Source: Pedobacter frigoris
Lineage (GTDB): Bacteria > Bacteroidota > Bacteroidia > Sphingobacteriales > Sphingobacteriaceae
Direction: 5' to 3'
Length of the DNA: 64,000 nucleotides
NCBI RefSeq assembly: GCF_005116445.1
Contig: NZ_SWBQ01000001.1
Span: 558,001 to 622,000 of the forward strand
Shown: positions 8,016 to 17,875 of the stretch, piece after piece
Layout: every line of letters begins with the position of its first letter
Numbering within the stretch: the first letter of the stretch is position 1
Position numbers and translations under genes: made by a program
The notes under the pieces: model-generated
Seen by the model: the letters and a program-made list of their open reading frames with translations, nothing else
What the model was told of the DNA's origin: nothing
The model's database searches: none

Positions 8016-11000
8016 ATGAATATATATGCTTTTAACAATGCCATCGGCGTGTTACCACGCTGGTTGCGACAAACTTTATTAGTGATGAAAATAACGACAC
8101 TAATACTATTAACCGCCTTACTCCAGGTAAGTGCTGCGAGCTTTGGACAAAAGGTAACTATTGTTAAAAATAACATTGCCCTGTCTGAAGTGTTTAAAGA
8201 GATCAGAAAGCAGACGGGCTATAACGTGCTGTGGCAGCCGGCACAGGTAAATGGGACCAAAACCATTAACCTCCAAATTAAAAATCAGAATCTTGATGAT
8301 GCCCTTGAGCAGATCCTGAGTAGCCAGGGACTGGAATATAGCATTGAAGAAGAGACCGTAATGATAAAACCTAAAGCGCCTTCCTTTTTGGATAGGGTGG
8401 TTGGTGTTTTTGCTGATATTAATGTTGTTGGTGTTGTGGTGGATGGGGAGACGGGGAATGCGCTGGCTGGGGCGAGCGTGAAGGTGAAGGGAGGCAACCG
8501 GACGACGACTACGGCTAGTAATGGAGCGTTTTATTTGCAGGGGGTAGATGAGGATGCTACAATAGAGATTTCTTTTATTGGATTTAAGTCTGTTGAGCTT
8601 AAAGCCGCTAAGAATTTGGGAACGATTAAATTAGAGGTTAGTTTTTCAGATTTGAATGAGGTGGAGATTAATAAGGGGTATTATACCGAAAAAAGGAGGT
8701 TGTCAACTGGATCTGTTGGACGGGTAACAGCTGATGAAATTTCCCGGCAGCCTGTTAGTAATCCATTGGCAGCATTGTATGGTCGTGTTCCTGGTCTTGT
8801 CATTACACAGGTTACAGGAGTACCAGGGGGTAATTTTAATATTGAAATACGTGGGCAAAATAGTTTACGAAAACTAACAGATAATAATGGTAATATCCCT
8901 TTATATATAATTGATGGGGTGCCTTTTAGCTCAACCCCATTAAATACTGCCGCTTCCCAAACAATGTATCCACTAGGGGTAAATGGTACAGGATCTGGTG
9001 TAACGGGAGCAAGTCCTTTTAATAGTATAAACCCATCTGATATTGAATCGATAGAAATTTTAAAGGATGCGGATGCGACAGCCATATACGGTTCACGTGG
9101 TGCAAATGGTGTGGTGTTGATTACTACGAAAAGAGGAAAAACCGGACAGATGCAAATTGATGCAAATGTTTATTCAGGTGTAGGAAAAGTGACAAGAAAG
9201 TTAGATTTATTGAACACGGAAGAATATCTTGAAATGCGTAGGGAAGCTTTTAAAAACGATGGGATTAATGCACTCCCCGCAAATGCTTATGACTTAAATG
9301 GCACATGGGATCAACACAAATATACTGATTGGCAGAAGGAACTAATTGGAGGAACTGCAAAAAACACAGATGCTCAAATTAGCTTTTCAGGTGGGACAGC
9401 AAATTCTCAATATCGTTTTGGTGGGGGGTATCATAAAGAAAGTACTGTATTTCCTGGCGATTTTGCCGACCAAAGGGCTTCTTCTTCTTTAAGTTTATCG
9501 AACACCTCCCCGAATCAAAAGTTTAAAAGCCAAATTACAGTTAATTATTCTATTGGAACAACTAATCTTTTTGTAGAAGACTTAACTAGCAAAGCTATAA
9601 ACCTCGCTCCCAATGCGCCCGATTTATTAGATGGGGATGGCAATCTCAACTGGGCTGCCGGAGTTAGTCAAAATCTATTGAGATCTACTAAAAATCCATA
9701 TGATGCCCGATTCATTAATTTAATTGCAAATGGAAACTTTGGTTATCAATTTATTCCTGGTTTAATATTGAAAGCAACAATGGGGTATACTAACGCGATG
9801 AGAAAGGAAGTATCTAAAGATAAAATTAGCACTTACTTGCCTTCTATCCAAGAGTTTATACAAAATAGTTCTATTTATGGTTCTAGTTTAATTAATTCCT
9901 GGATTATTGAACCCCAGCTAATATGGAGTAAACAGTTTCAGAAGAATAAGATTAATGCTTTGATTGGCGGTACGTTTCAAGATCAAAATTCAGAATCGCT
10001 TTCTCAATACGCTAGTGGATTTGGTAGTGAGGCTTTGATGGACAACATTAGCGCGGCTCTTAATGTTTCCAATAACTATAGTACGGCAAAATATAGGTAT
10101 AATGCCATTTATACACGAATAAACTACGATTATAATAATAAATATATAATTAATCTTACTGGACGTCGCGATGGATCGAGTAGATTTGGACCAAACAGAC
10201 AATTCGCGAATTTTGGGGCTATTGGTGTCGCATGGATTTTTTCAGAAGAAAAACTGATAAAGAATAGTTTATCGACATTGAGTTATGGCAAAATAAGAGG
10301 TAGTTATGGAATTACTGGAAGTGATCAAACCCGTGATTATGCATTTTTAGATAGTTATAATCCTTCTACTGGTAAATATGGAGGTCTGCAGGGATTAGGC
10401 CCAACTCAATTATACAATCCTGATTTTGGCTGGGAAGTGAATAAAAAACTAGAAATGGCTTTAGAGTTGGGATTTTTTAAGGAAAGGATCTTGTTAACAA
10501 CAGCATGGTATCGTAATCTTTCATCTAGTCAATTGGTTGGGTATCCACTTCCTCCCTCTACTGGTTTTACAAGTTTGCCGTCTTATAATTTAGATGCTAC
10601 TGTTCAAAATACAGGATTTGAATTGGAGCTAAATACTATTAATATTAAAACCCAAACATTTAGTTGGACTAGTGCCATTAATTTTAGTATTCCGAAAAAC
10701 AAATTAGTTTCTTATCCAAATCTGGCGGGCTCTTCCTATGCCAGTTCTTATGTTGTTGGAGAGCCATTGGCAATAGTTAAGCTTTACCGATATATAGGAG
10801 TTAATCCGCAAACAGGTTTGTATGAAGTACAGGATGTAGATAATAATAATCTTTATAATGCTGCTGATTTTCATGCGGTATTTATGGGGGCTAAATTCAA
10901 TGGTGGTTTTAATAACAGCTTGAAATGGAAATGGATTCAGTTAGATTTCTTATTACAGTTTTCAAAACAATTAGGAAGAAATTACTTAAGTCTGTTTGTA

Positions 11001-11360
11001 AACTCACCAGGTTATATGCAGAATCAACCTAAAGAAATTCTTTCCAATAGATGGAGAGGTTTAGGCGATTTGGCTTCTATTCAAAAATTTACACAAACTT
11101 CCAACACAACATATAATAGATATAATAGAAGTGACGCACTGTATAGTGATGCCTCGTTTATCCGTTTGAAGAACTTATCCTTGGCTTATCAACTTCCAAA
11201 AGTGATTGTTGATATGGCAAAAATAAAGGCCGCAAGAATCTATATACAAGGACAAAACCTACTGACCATAACAAAATATAAAGGGCTTGACCCTGAAACC
11301 CAAGCGGGAACGTTGCCTCCGCTATTTTTCCTAACTGGAGGTGTCCAATTAACATTTTAA
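8016..11360 (+). CDS. SusC/RagA-family TonB-linked outer membrane receptor with STN domain
   Basis: 1114 aa from the ATG at 8016; this start (MNIYAF...) fits related receptors better than the earlier in-frame ATG at 7974. After a long signal region ending near ASFGQ come a Secretin/TonB short N-terminal (STN) domain (FKEIRKQTGYNVLWQ to EEETVMIKPK), a CarboxypepD_reg domain (VVVDGETGNALAGASVKVKG), the TonB plug (LAALYGRVPGLVITQV, PLYIIDGVPF, SIEILKDADATAIYGSRGANG) and a 22-strand barrel. The STN domain couples substrate binding to FecR. It imports a glycan or peptide with the SusD protein encoded 11 bases downstream. Substrate cannot be read from the sequence; no glycoside hydrolase is adjacent, and the following thioredoxin genes argue against a simple polysaccharide locus. 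Confidence 0.96.
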   Translation: MNIYAFNNAIGVLPRWLRQTLLVMKITTLILLTALLQVSAASFGQKVTIVKNNIALSEVFKEIRKQTGYNVLWQPAQVNGTKTINLQIKNQNLDDALEQILSSQGLEYSIEEETVMIKPKAPSFLDRVVGVFADINVVGVVVDGETGNALAGASVKVKGGNRTTTTASNGAFYLQGVDEDATIEISFIGFKSVELKAAKNLGTIKLEVSFSDLNEVEINKGYYTEKRRLSTGSVGRVTADEISRQPVSNPLAALYGRVPGLVITQVTGVPGGNFNIEIRGQNSLRKLTDNNGNIPLYIIDGVPFSSTPLNTAASQTMYPLGVNGTGSGVTGASPFNSINPSDIESIEILKDADATAIYGSRGANGVVLITTKRGKTGQMQIDANVYSGVGKVTRKLDLLNTEEYLEMRREAFKNDGINALPANAYDLNGTWDQHKYTDWQKELIGGTAKNTDAQISFSGGTANSQYRFGGGYHKESTVFPGDFADQRASSSLSLSNTSPNQKFKSQITVNYSIGTTNLFVEDLTSKAINLAPNAPDLLDGDGNLNWAAGVSQNLLRSTKNPYDARFINLIANGNFGYQFIPGLILKATMGYTNAMRKEVSKDKISTYLPSIQEFIQNSSIYGSSLINSWIIEPQLIWSKQFQKNKINALIGGTFQDQNSESLSQYASGFGSEALMDNISAALNVSNNYSTAKYRYNAIYTRINYDYNNKYIINLTGRRDGSSRFGPNRQFANFGAIGVAWIFSEEKLIKNSLSTLSYGKIRGSYGITGSDQTRDYAFLDSYNPSTGKYGGLQGLGPTQLYNPDFGWEVNKKLEMALELGFFKERILLTTAWYRNLSSSQLVGYPLPPSTGFTSLPSYNLDATVQNTGFELELNTINIKTQTFSWTSAINFSIPKNKLVSYPNLAGSSYASSYVVGEPLAIVKLYRYIGVNPQTGLYEVQDVDNNNLYNAADFHAVFMGAKFNGGFNNSLKWKWIQLDFLLQFSKQLGRNYLSLFVNSPGYMQNQPKEILSNRWRGLGDLASIQKFTQTSNTTYNRYNRSDALYSDASFIRLKNLSLAYQLPKVIVDMAKIKAARIYIQGQNLLTITKYKGLDPETQAGTLPPLFFLTGGVQLTF

Positions 11361-11371
11361 GATCGATTGAG

Positions 11372-12793
11372 ATGAAATATATATATAAACTATTCATTGT
11401 ATATAGCATTGTTGCTATCACATTTTTAACTTCCTGTAGGAAGTTTGTAGAGATCGGTCCTCCAAAAACAGGCCTTACAAAGGAAACCGTATTTAATGGT
11501 GACGTGACTGCAACAGCTGCTATTATTGATATTTATGGAGAAATGACAAATGGCACAGCATCATATATCAGTGGTGTTATTGGTGGAAGTCTTAGCTATA
11601 GAGGTGCCTTGGCTGCTGATGAAATGGAGCTATACGCAACAGCATTTAGCCATGTTGAATTTGCAACTAATAATATAGAACCTATTAGTTCTACATTAAA
11701 TGCAGCATTTTGGGCTGCTCCGTACCGACATATTTATAAAGCCAACATAATTTTAGACGCTCTTCCAAGCTCATCTAATATTACTTCAACCTTAAAGTCG
11801 AGATTAGAAGGAGAAGCCAAATTTATTCGAGCTTTTGCCTACTTTTACTTAATAAATTTATTTGGTGATGTGCCTTTGGTGTTGACCCCCGATTATCGCA
11901 TCAATGCTGTAATTCCACGGACTGCTAAAGTCGAGGTATATCAGCAAATTATTAAGGATTTAAAAGACGCGCAAAACCTTTTAAGTGCAAATTATCTTAC
12001 TGCAAATGGCACGGTCACGCTAGAAAGAATTCGAGTAAATAAATTTGCGGCAACAGCTATGCTTGCTCGGGTTTATTTATATAATAGTGACTGGCAAAAT
12101 GCTGAAATAGAAGCTTCAAAAGTTATTAGCTATACTACGTTGTATGGACCAGAACCTATAAATAATATGTTCTTGAAAAACTCTAAAGAGGCCATTTGGC
12201 AATTAATAAATGATCTTTATGGTAATACACCAGATGCGAGTACATTTAATTTTACAGGTAAACCAAGCAACGGCGCACTGAGACCGGAATTTGTTCTTTT
12301 ATTTGACAATAATGATCTGCGTAAAGCGAACTGGATCATTAGTCGCATTTCGGGCGGAATTACCTATTATCAACCTAATAAATATAAAACTGCGGCTGTA
12401 TCTCCCGTGACAGAATATTCCATGGTTCTACGCTTAGGAGAGCAATATCTCATTCGTGCAGAAGCAAGAGCGCATCAAGCAGGGAAAGTAACTGGAGCCA
12501 ATAGTGCTGAAAGTGACATCAATTTTATAAGAAATCGTGCGGGGATAGGCAATACTACTGCCACAAATGAAACGACGATGCTCGCAGCTATAGAACAAGA
12601 ACGTAGATTTGAATTGTTTACAGAATTGGGGCATCGATGGCTTGATTTAAAACGCACCAATCGCGCCGACGTCATATTAAGCCCATTAAAAGGGAGTAAT
12701 TGGCAAACCACAGATCAGTTATGGCCAATCCCACAAATTCAAATTAATAATGATCCAGGTATGGCTAATCAGCAGAACCCAGGTTATCAATAA
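11372..12793 (+). CDS. SusD/RagB-family outer membrane lipoprotein
   Basis: 473 aa lipoprotein with a lipobox (FLTSC) after a 25-residue signal sequence. Tetratricopeptide-like SusD fold is indicated by AAFWAAPYRHIYKANIILD, RLEGEAKFIRAFAYFYLINLFGDVPLV and the C-terminal RLGEQYLIRAEARAHQ, NFIRNRAGI and ELFTELGHRWLDLKRT motifs. It forms the substrate-binding lid on the SusC barrel. Translationally close to SusC and co-transcribed with the downstream thioredoxin genes. Confidence 0.95.
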   Translation: MKYIYKLFIVYSIVAITFLTSCRKFVEIGPPKTGLTKETVFNGDVTATAAIIDIYGEMTNGTASYISGVIGGSLSYRGALAADEMELYATAFSHVEFATNNIEPISSTLNAAFWAAPYRHIYKANIILDALPSSSNITSTLKSRLEGEAKFIRAFAYFYLINLFGDVPLVLTPDYRINAVIPRTAKVEVYQQIIKDLKDAQNLLSANYLTANGTVTLERIRVNKFAATAMLARVYLYNSDWQNAEIEASKVISYTTLYGPEPINNMFLKNSKEAIWQLINDLYGNTPDASTFNFTGKPSNGALRPEFVLLFDNNDLRKANWIISRISGGITYYQPNKYKTAAVSPVTEYSMVLRLGEQYLIRAEARAHQAGKVTGANSAESDINFIRNRAGIGNTTATNETTMLAAIEQERRFELFTELGHRWLDLKRTNRADVILSPLKGSNWQTTDQLWPIPQIQINNDPGMANQQNPGYQ

Positions 12794-12830
12794 AACACTA
12801 AAAAATTATAGAATTTAAAAAGAAATACAC

Positions 12831-14873
12831 ATGAAAATTTATAAAATAATTCTGTTACTTCTCTTATTAAGTAAAGTAACGTTAGCCCAGGAAAATGACA
12901 TTGATTTATTAAAAATGCAGCAGGAATATAAAGCAGCAGGATTGCCAGTCCCCTTTGGTCCTCAACCTGAAGTAGGCAAACCCATGCCTGATTTTACGTT
13001 AAGTGATATTACATATTATAAAGCTAAAAAGGCAAGTTTAAAGGATTTCAAAGGTAGATGGCTAGTCCTTGATTTTTGGCATCGCACCTGTAGCGCATGT
13101 ATAGCCAGCTTTCCAAAAATTAACAAGTTTCAACAGGAATTTGGTGACGAAATCCAGTTTATGATGATTGCATTCATTGACAATTCGGAAGGTAGCTTTC
13201 ACCATTACGAACCAACAAAAGTGCTTTACGAAACTTTAAGAGAGAAGCGAAAATTATCCATGCCTTGTGCTTACGAATCAGCCTTACAGGAACGTTTTGG
13301 GATTTACTCAGCACCTTATATGATAATTATTGATCCCACTGGGATTGTTCGGGCGATAACGGGAGGCAATAATATGACCGTGGAAAAGGTTAAGGCATTA
13401 TTGAATGGGAAAAATCCAGTTTTAGATATGATAGATGCCGATAGGGTTGAGTTTAAAAAGGGAATAAATAATTTAAATCCTGCTCCAGCAGATTCTTCTA
13501 TTCTATATCAATCAATTTTAGCTAAAAGCAACCCTAGTTTCGATAAATATTATAACCCTCAAATTGATTATCAACTAAAATCTGAGTCTTTCATTAGAAA
13601 GGGTTATAAGGCATCAAATGCGATGTTATTTATGATGTATAATAACGCTTATTTCGGTTTCCCTTATTGGGACAATAATGATCCTTTATACAATAAAGTT
13701 TATAGACGCCCTGTCTTAGAAATAAGAGATTCTTCACTTTTTAATTATGAAGGCGAAAGCCGTGTCGGATTTAACTATTCTTTAGATGTTCCGTCCTCTC
13801 AAGTAAGTAAAGAAAAATTAATGTTCATTATGCAGAGGGACCTAGAAAACTACTTGAATTATAGTGCAACTATTGAAGTTAGAAGAATGCCAATTTATCG
13901 ATTAGTTGCTAAGCCAGGTGCTTTGGAAAAAATAAAAAATAAAGGGGCAACTGCACGCAGCGAGCTAGTTGATGGGTTAGGTTTTAGTGTAACTCGCTGT
14001 AAAATGAGTGATTTTCTTAGTAAGATAAAATTTAGTTTTCAAAATAAGTGGATTCCTATTTTTGATGAGACTAATATTGCCGATCGAATAGATATAACCA
14101 TAAATGCTGAAATGAAAGACATGGAAGCAGTCAAAAAAGAACTACAAAAAAATGGATTAGATATTGTAGTTGGTGAAAGAGAGTTTAAAGTATTAGTGAT
14201 TCGTGACAAGAAACCTACCCATATTGAATTTTCAACTGATAATTCTTTAAGAGAGTTAATGAGCCTAAATGGAAATGATAGTCTTATTATCAATGATTTG
14301 ATAAGACAAAATATTCCTAAAAAAGGAAATCCAAAATGGGAAAATTTGAAAACAGAATTGCAAAAAAAATATCCTCCGATTGCGGATGAGGTGGTGTCAA
14401 GATCAAAAGTGGAATATTTTATTTTTAAAAATGATTGGTCAAATTTCGAGAAATCGGTAATATTCTATACTGAAAAATATAAGCTGAACATCTTCCCAGA
14501 AAAATTAAAGGAGTATGCCTGGCTTTTATTTCAACATTCTGATAATGAAGATGCTATTTCTGAAGCGGATCGGTGGAGGAGGATATATCTTGACGATCAA
14601 TCTACTACAAGCCAATCGTGGTATGTTGCGGCGAATTTGCTCTATAAATTAGGGATGTTGATGAGAAATAATAAGATATCGGCTAACGTGGAGGGTGGAG
14701 ACACTGTACTTAAGGGAGGTCTTAATTATATGAATGTAATGGTTTTAAAAGCAGAGCCTAATAACAAACTCTACCAAGAAACCCTCGTTAAAATGGAGAA
14801 AAGAGAACCGACATGGCCAATTTCTTCAACTTCTATAAAACCCTCAAAAATCAATTTAAACAGAGAATTATGA
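12831..14873 (+). CDS. TlpA-like thioredoxin-domain protein, long form
   Basis: 680 aa, exported (signal peptide ending LAQ at about residue 19). A thioredoxin-like domain covers about residues 40-200: VGKPMPDFTLSD, WLVLDFWHRTCSACIASFP with a CSAC active site, and YSAPYMIIIDPTG with the cis-proline loop. The remaining 480 residues are an unassigned, tetratricopeptide-like or receptor-associated domain. Proteins of this build accompany SusC/SusD pairs in Sphingobacteriaceae. The CSAC dithiol suggests a periplasmic reductant or isomerase. The stop overlaps the next ATG as ATGA, indicating translational coupling. Confidence 0.82.
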   Translation: MKIYKIILLLLLLSKVTLAQENDIDLLKMQQEYKAAGLPVPFGPQPEVGKPMPDFTLSDITYYKAKKASLKDFKGRWLVLDFWHRTCSACIASFPKINKFQQEFGDEIQFMMIAFIDNSEGSFHHYEPTKVLYETLREKRKLSMPCAYESALQERFGIYSAPYMIIIDPTGIVRAITGGNNMTVEKVKALLNGKNPVLDMIDADRVEFKKGINNLNPAPADSSILYQSILAKSNPSFDKYYNPQIDYQLKSESFIRKGYKASNAMLFMMYNNAYFGFPYWDNNDPLYNKVYRRPVLEIRDSSLFNYEGESRVGFNYSLDVPSSQVSKEKLMFIMQRDLENYLNYSATIEVRRMPIYRLVAKPGALEKIKNKGATARSELVDGLGFSVTRCKMSDFLSKIKFSFQNKWIPIFDETNIADRIDITINAEMKDMEAVKKELQKNGLDIVVGEREFKVLVIRDKKPTHIEFSTDNSLRELMSLNGNDSLIINDLIRQNIPKKGNPKWENLKTELQKKYPPIADEVVSRSKVEYFIFKNDWSNFEKSVIFYTEKYKLNIFPEKLKEYAWLLFQHSDNEDAISEADRWRRIYLDDQSTTSQSWYVAANLLYKLGMLMRNNKISANVEGGDTVLKGGLNYMNVMVLKAEPNNKLYQETLVKMEKREPTWPISSTSIKPSKINLNREL

Positions 14874-15406
14874 AACTAACGTTTGTAATTACAGTGTTTG
14901 TAATTCTTCACAGCAATTTATTTGCCCAAGAAAATCCGTCCTGGCTGCTGCAACCTGAAAAAACAATAAAAAGGGTTAAAAAGATTGCGCCGAAGGTGGG
15001 TGAAATTGCTCCAGATTTTACTCAAGTTGATAGTATTGGTAATAAGTTTACCTTGTCGTCATTTAAAGGAAAATATGTATTACTTGATTTTTGGGCATCT
15101 TGGTGCGGACCCTGCAGAGCCGAATTTCCACATTTGGTTAAAGCGTATGATAAATACAAAGGTAAGAACTTCACCATTATAGGAGTAACTAGGGATCAAG
15201 AAAAAGAAAAGAGTAAATGGCTACAGGCAATTGCAGATGAAGGAATGACCTGGTTGCAGATTTCAGACTTTGATCAATCTGCAGCTAGATTATATAATGC
15301 TGTTTCCCTACCAAGTAATTTCCTAATTGATCCGACAGGAAAGATTGTAGCAGTTAATTTAAGGGGAGATAGATTGGATACTTTTTTGGGAGAAGTTTTA
15401 AAATAA
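14870..15406 (+). CDS. TlpA-family periplasmic thiol-disulfide oxidoreductase
   Basis: 178 aa from the ATG at 14870, which overlaps the preceding stop (ATGA) and gives a proper signal peptide (MKLTFVITVFVILHSNLFAQ); the longer frame from 14813 would bury that signal. The AhpC/TSA-TlpA domain has VGEIAPDFTQVDSIG, the canonical WCGPC active site in DFWASWCGPCRAEFP, and SLPSNFLIDPTGKIV with the cis-Pro. Expected to reduce disulfides in exported proteins. Part of the SusC/D-redox operon. Confidence 0.93.
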   Translation: MKLTFVITVFVILHSNLFAQENPSWLLQPEKTIKRVKKIAPKVGEIAPDFTQVDSIGNKFTLSSFKGKYVLLDFWASWCGPCRAEFPHLVKAYDKYKGKNFTIIGVTRDQEKEKSKWLQAIADEGMTWLQISDFDQSAARLYNAVSLPSNFLIDPTGKIVAVNLRGDRLDTFLGEVLK

Positions 15407-15410
15407 TTGC

Positions 15411-15866
15411 ATGATGAAAAAAGTTATTATAACAATATGGTTTGCTTTAATCATTATTTACACACAAGGCCAGATTATAAAACCAACCATTTGGAGCTTT
15501 AACGTTAGGAAAGTAAAATCTAATGTTTATGAATTACACTTAACAGCTACGGTAAAGGTCGGCTGGGCGATTTACAGTCAATGGACTCCGGAAGGTGGAC
15601 CAGAACCAACATCGATTAGCTTTGATAAGAACACCAACCTGTTGTTAGGTGGCAAAGCTAAAGAGATCGGCATCATGAAGAAAAAACATGAGGAGGTATT
15701 TGATGTGGGTGTACATTACTTTGAAAATAAGGTAGAATTTGTGCAATTGGTAAAGGTGAAGAATGAGAAGGGGAATAAAGTCATCTCCGGAAAAGTGAAA
15801 TACATGACTTGTGATAAGGAACAGTGTATTAATGATATGGTGGAGTTTTCAGTGGAATTGAAATAG
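15411..15866 (+). CDS. DsbD N-terminal-domain protein
   Basis: 151 aa, signal peptide (cleavage near TQGQ) followed by one domain resembling the periplasmic alpha domain of DsbD: WSFNVRKVKSNVYELHLTATV, GWAIYSQ, and the paired cysteines in YMTCDKEQCIN that normally carry electrons from the DsbD membrane core to thioredoxin-like partners. The membrane and gamma domains of DsbD are absent, so it must work with a separate electron donor. It starts 4 bases after the TlpA gene, so the two are very likely co-translated. Confidence 0.87.
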   Translation: MMKKVIITIWFALIIIYTQGQIIKPTIWSFNVRKVKSNVYELHLTATVKVGWAIYSQWTPEGGPEPTSISFDKNTNLLLGGKAKEIGIMKKKHEEVFDVGVHYFENKVEFVQLVKVKNEKGNKVISGKVKYMTCDKEQCINDMVEFSVELK

Positions 15867-15929
15867 AACCAATCATTAATAATTGCATACGTACAAAAAG
15901 ATAAGATTCACTTTTCAATTAGCATAGCT

Positions 15930-16373
15930 ATGAGACAAATTACTATAAAAGATATTCATTCAACTAAACTAATCGTGACTATTGATGTCATCTCATCCCT
16001 ATTCATTTTACTATTTGCATATTCTGCTGTAAGTAAACTGTTGGATTACGAACAATTTAAAAATGAATTAGGACGTTCTCCCTTACTTACCGCTTTTGCT
16101 GGTCAGGTAGCGATTGGAATTCCACTTATTGAAATCATACTATCGATGTTATTGATGTTTTCGAGATTCAGATTTTTGGCCTTATACGGTTGTTTTGGGT
16201 TAATGATTATGTTTTCTACATACATTATTGCTATAACCAAGTTTGCTGACTATATACCTTGCTCATGCGGCGGCGTTTTATCAAGGTTGAATTGGAACCA
16301 ACATTTGTGGTTCAATATTGTTTTCGTGTCTCTATCAATAATTGCTATCATTTCTTATCAAGATGAAAGTTAA
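15930..16373 (+). CDS. MauE/DoxX-type redox-associated membrane protein
   Basis: 147 aa with four predicted transmembrane helices (about 14-32, 50-70, 78-98, 120-142). The loop IPCSCGGVLSRLNW after helix 3 carries the CxCGG signature found in MauE/DoxX-like membrane proteins of Bacteroidota, which are thought to handle quinone-linked thiol oxidation. It probably supplies or drains electrons for the neighbouring periplasmic thioredoxins. The reaction is inferred from family and neighbourhood. Confidence 0.82.
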   Translation: MRQITIKDIHSTKLIVTIDVISSLFILLFAYSAVSKLLDYEQFKNELGRSPLLTAFAGQVAIGIPLIEIILSMLLMFSRFRFLALYGCFGLMIMFSTYIIAITKFADYIPCSCGGVLSRLNWNQHLWFNIVFVSLSIIAIISYQDES

Positions 16374-16471
16374 AAGGACCGTTATTTAAAAATATTTATT
16401 GCAATAAGTCAGGAAAGAGCCGAAAACCTGAGAAAAAGTAGGCGCAAATTATTCATGTTAAACTTAAAATT

Positions 16472-16759
16472 ATGAAAAAAGCAAAGGTTTTATTAATCGC
16501 TTGTTTTATTATCGCAATCGGGAGTGCATTTACAACTCGGCATGCCAGCTCTAATTCAACATTTCAAGTTAGGGGTTATGGAGACGTAGCCGGCATTGCT
16601 TGTGCAGATTTACTTATTGACAATAACTGGGACTGCTCAAGAGAAGCAGAAGGCGAAGTTTGTACAGTTACAACATTGGCTGGAACTGTCCCTGCCTACT
16701 ACGACTATATTGGCTGTGAGAATGAATGGGAAGAAAATTTGTTAAAACGTAATCCGTAA
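16472..16759 (+). CDS. DUF6520-family small secreted cysteine-containing peptide
   Basis: 95 aa. N-terminal signal-like segment MKKAKVLLIACFIIAIGSAFTTR, then a 70-residue acidic exported part with four cysteines (GIACADLL, WDCSREAEGEVCTV, IGCENEW). The pattern matches DUF6520 proteins, which occur in tandem with MauE and TlpA proteins in this phylum and have no known function. Given the neighbours, its cysteines are likely to be oxidised in the periplasm. A good hairpin terminator follows 10 bases after the stop. Confidence 0.78.
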   Translation: MKKAKVLLIACFIIAIGSAFTTRHASSNSTFQVRGYGDVAGIACADLLIDNNWDCSREAEGEVCTVTTLAGTVPAYYDYIGCENEWEENLLKRNP

Positions 16760-16769
16760 AGCATCCTAG

Positions 16770-16799
16770 AAATGGAAGGTGTTAAGCCTTCCATTTTTT
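16770..16799 (+). terminator. Rho-independent terminator after the DUF6520 gene
   Basis: AAATGGAAGG and CCTTCCATTT form a 10-bp stem with a 7-base loop, followed by more T. It overlaps the first possible start (16772) of the next ORF, arguing that translation there begins at 16814 instead. Confidence 0.75.
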
Positions 16800-16813
16800 A
16801 CCTCGTATTTAAT

Positions 16814-17875
16814 ATGGCACCTTTAAAATTAAGAGTATGTATCCTAATATTAGTTTTTGCTATTGGTACATCGTCCGTAATAATTTTGTATCTCATAGCT
16901 GATAAGGTCAATCACCATGCAAACAACTTTCTCAGATTAATACCACCACATGCTATTTCAAAAAAGGAAACCTGGAATGTCCCATCCAATTCTTTTAGGA
17001 TAACTGGGATTACCGATGATAATATATACTTGTATCATATTTTATTTACTGATAACATGTTAAAATATAACATCGCCAAAAAGGATACAACATTTATTAA
17101 ATGGCATTTAAAAGGCAATGAAAAAATGAAATTTAATTCAGAAAGAGTTTTTATTGATTCTACCAATTTTTACATTATGGATGGAGGAACGTCAACCATT
17201 TTTAAAGGTGATGTATTCAATTGGGAAGCCCAAAAGATTAGGTTTAATCAATTGAAATTTTCTGAAGCCAAGCCATTACCCGACTCGACATTCCTTTTTA
17301 GGAATTTTGATAGAAGAACCGGTTTTCAGATTGGGAAAACCTTTAGGATGGATAGCCTAAAATTTACATCTAAACTTTTAGAAATGCAGAACAATGAACC
17401 ATTGTCTACGGATGGTATGTTCCATTATGACACCACACTTTCAAGAATAATATACCTCTACTATTATCGCAATCAATTTATTTGTGTGGACAAAGACCTC
17501 AATTTATTGTATAGAGGTAAAACAATTGATACAACAAGTATTGCAAAAATAAAAACCAGAAAGAGAACAGTTAACGGGGAAATTTCAATGGCGTCCCCAC
17601 CCTTGACTATAAATAAAATGAGTTGTGTTGGAGGTGGTTATTTATTTGTGAATTCTGCTTTATTAGCTAATAATGAGAATAAAAAGCTTTTTGATTCAAA
17701 TAATGTAATTGATGTATATAATCTAGTGAATGGTAAATATAAGTTAAGCTTTTATCTCTCTTCACATAGTGGAGAAAAAATGAAGGAATTTCGAGTGCAT
17801 AATAAAATGCTGATTGTTCTTTATGACCATTATTTAATTAGATATAAACTGAATCAGGCTTATTTTCATGATTAA
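16814..17875 (+). CDS. Membrane-anchored probable beta-propeller protein
   Basis: 353 aa from the ATG at 16814; the frame opens earlier at 16772 but that codon lies inside a terminator stem. One transmembrane helix (about residues 8-27, VCILILVFAIGTSSVIILYLIA) anchors a large extracytoplasmic domain with repeated short strands (ITDDNIYLYHILFTDNMLKYN, FIDSTNFYIMDGG, CVDKDLNLLY), as in six-bladed propeller-type proteins. I do not recognise a named family. Proteins of this type often sit next to DUF6520 and MauE genes. The next 180 bases encode a copy of its C-terminal 50 residues. Confidence 0.68.
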   Translation: MAPLKLRVCILILVFAIGTSSVIILYLIADKVNHHANNFLRLIPPHAISKKETWNVPSNSFRITGITDDNIYLYHILFTDNMLKYNIAKKDTTFIKWHLKGNEKMKFNSERVFIDSTNFYIMDGGTSTIFKGDVFNWEAQKIRFNQLKFSEAKPLPDSTFLFRNFDRRTGFQIGKTFRMDSLKFTSKLLEMQNNEPLSTDGMFHYDTTLSRIIYLYYYRNQFICVDKDLNLLYRGKTIDTTSIAKIKTRKRTVNGEISMASPPLTINKMSCVGGGYLFVNSALLANNENKKLFDSNNVIDVYNLVNGKYKLSFYLSSHSGEKMKEFRVHNKMLIVLYDHYLIRYKLNQAYFHD

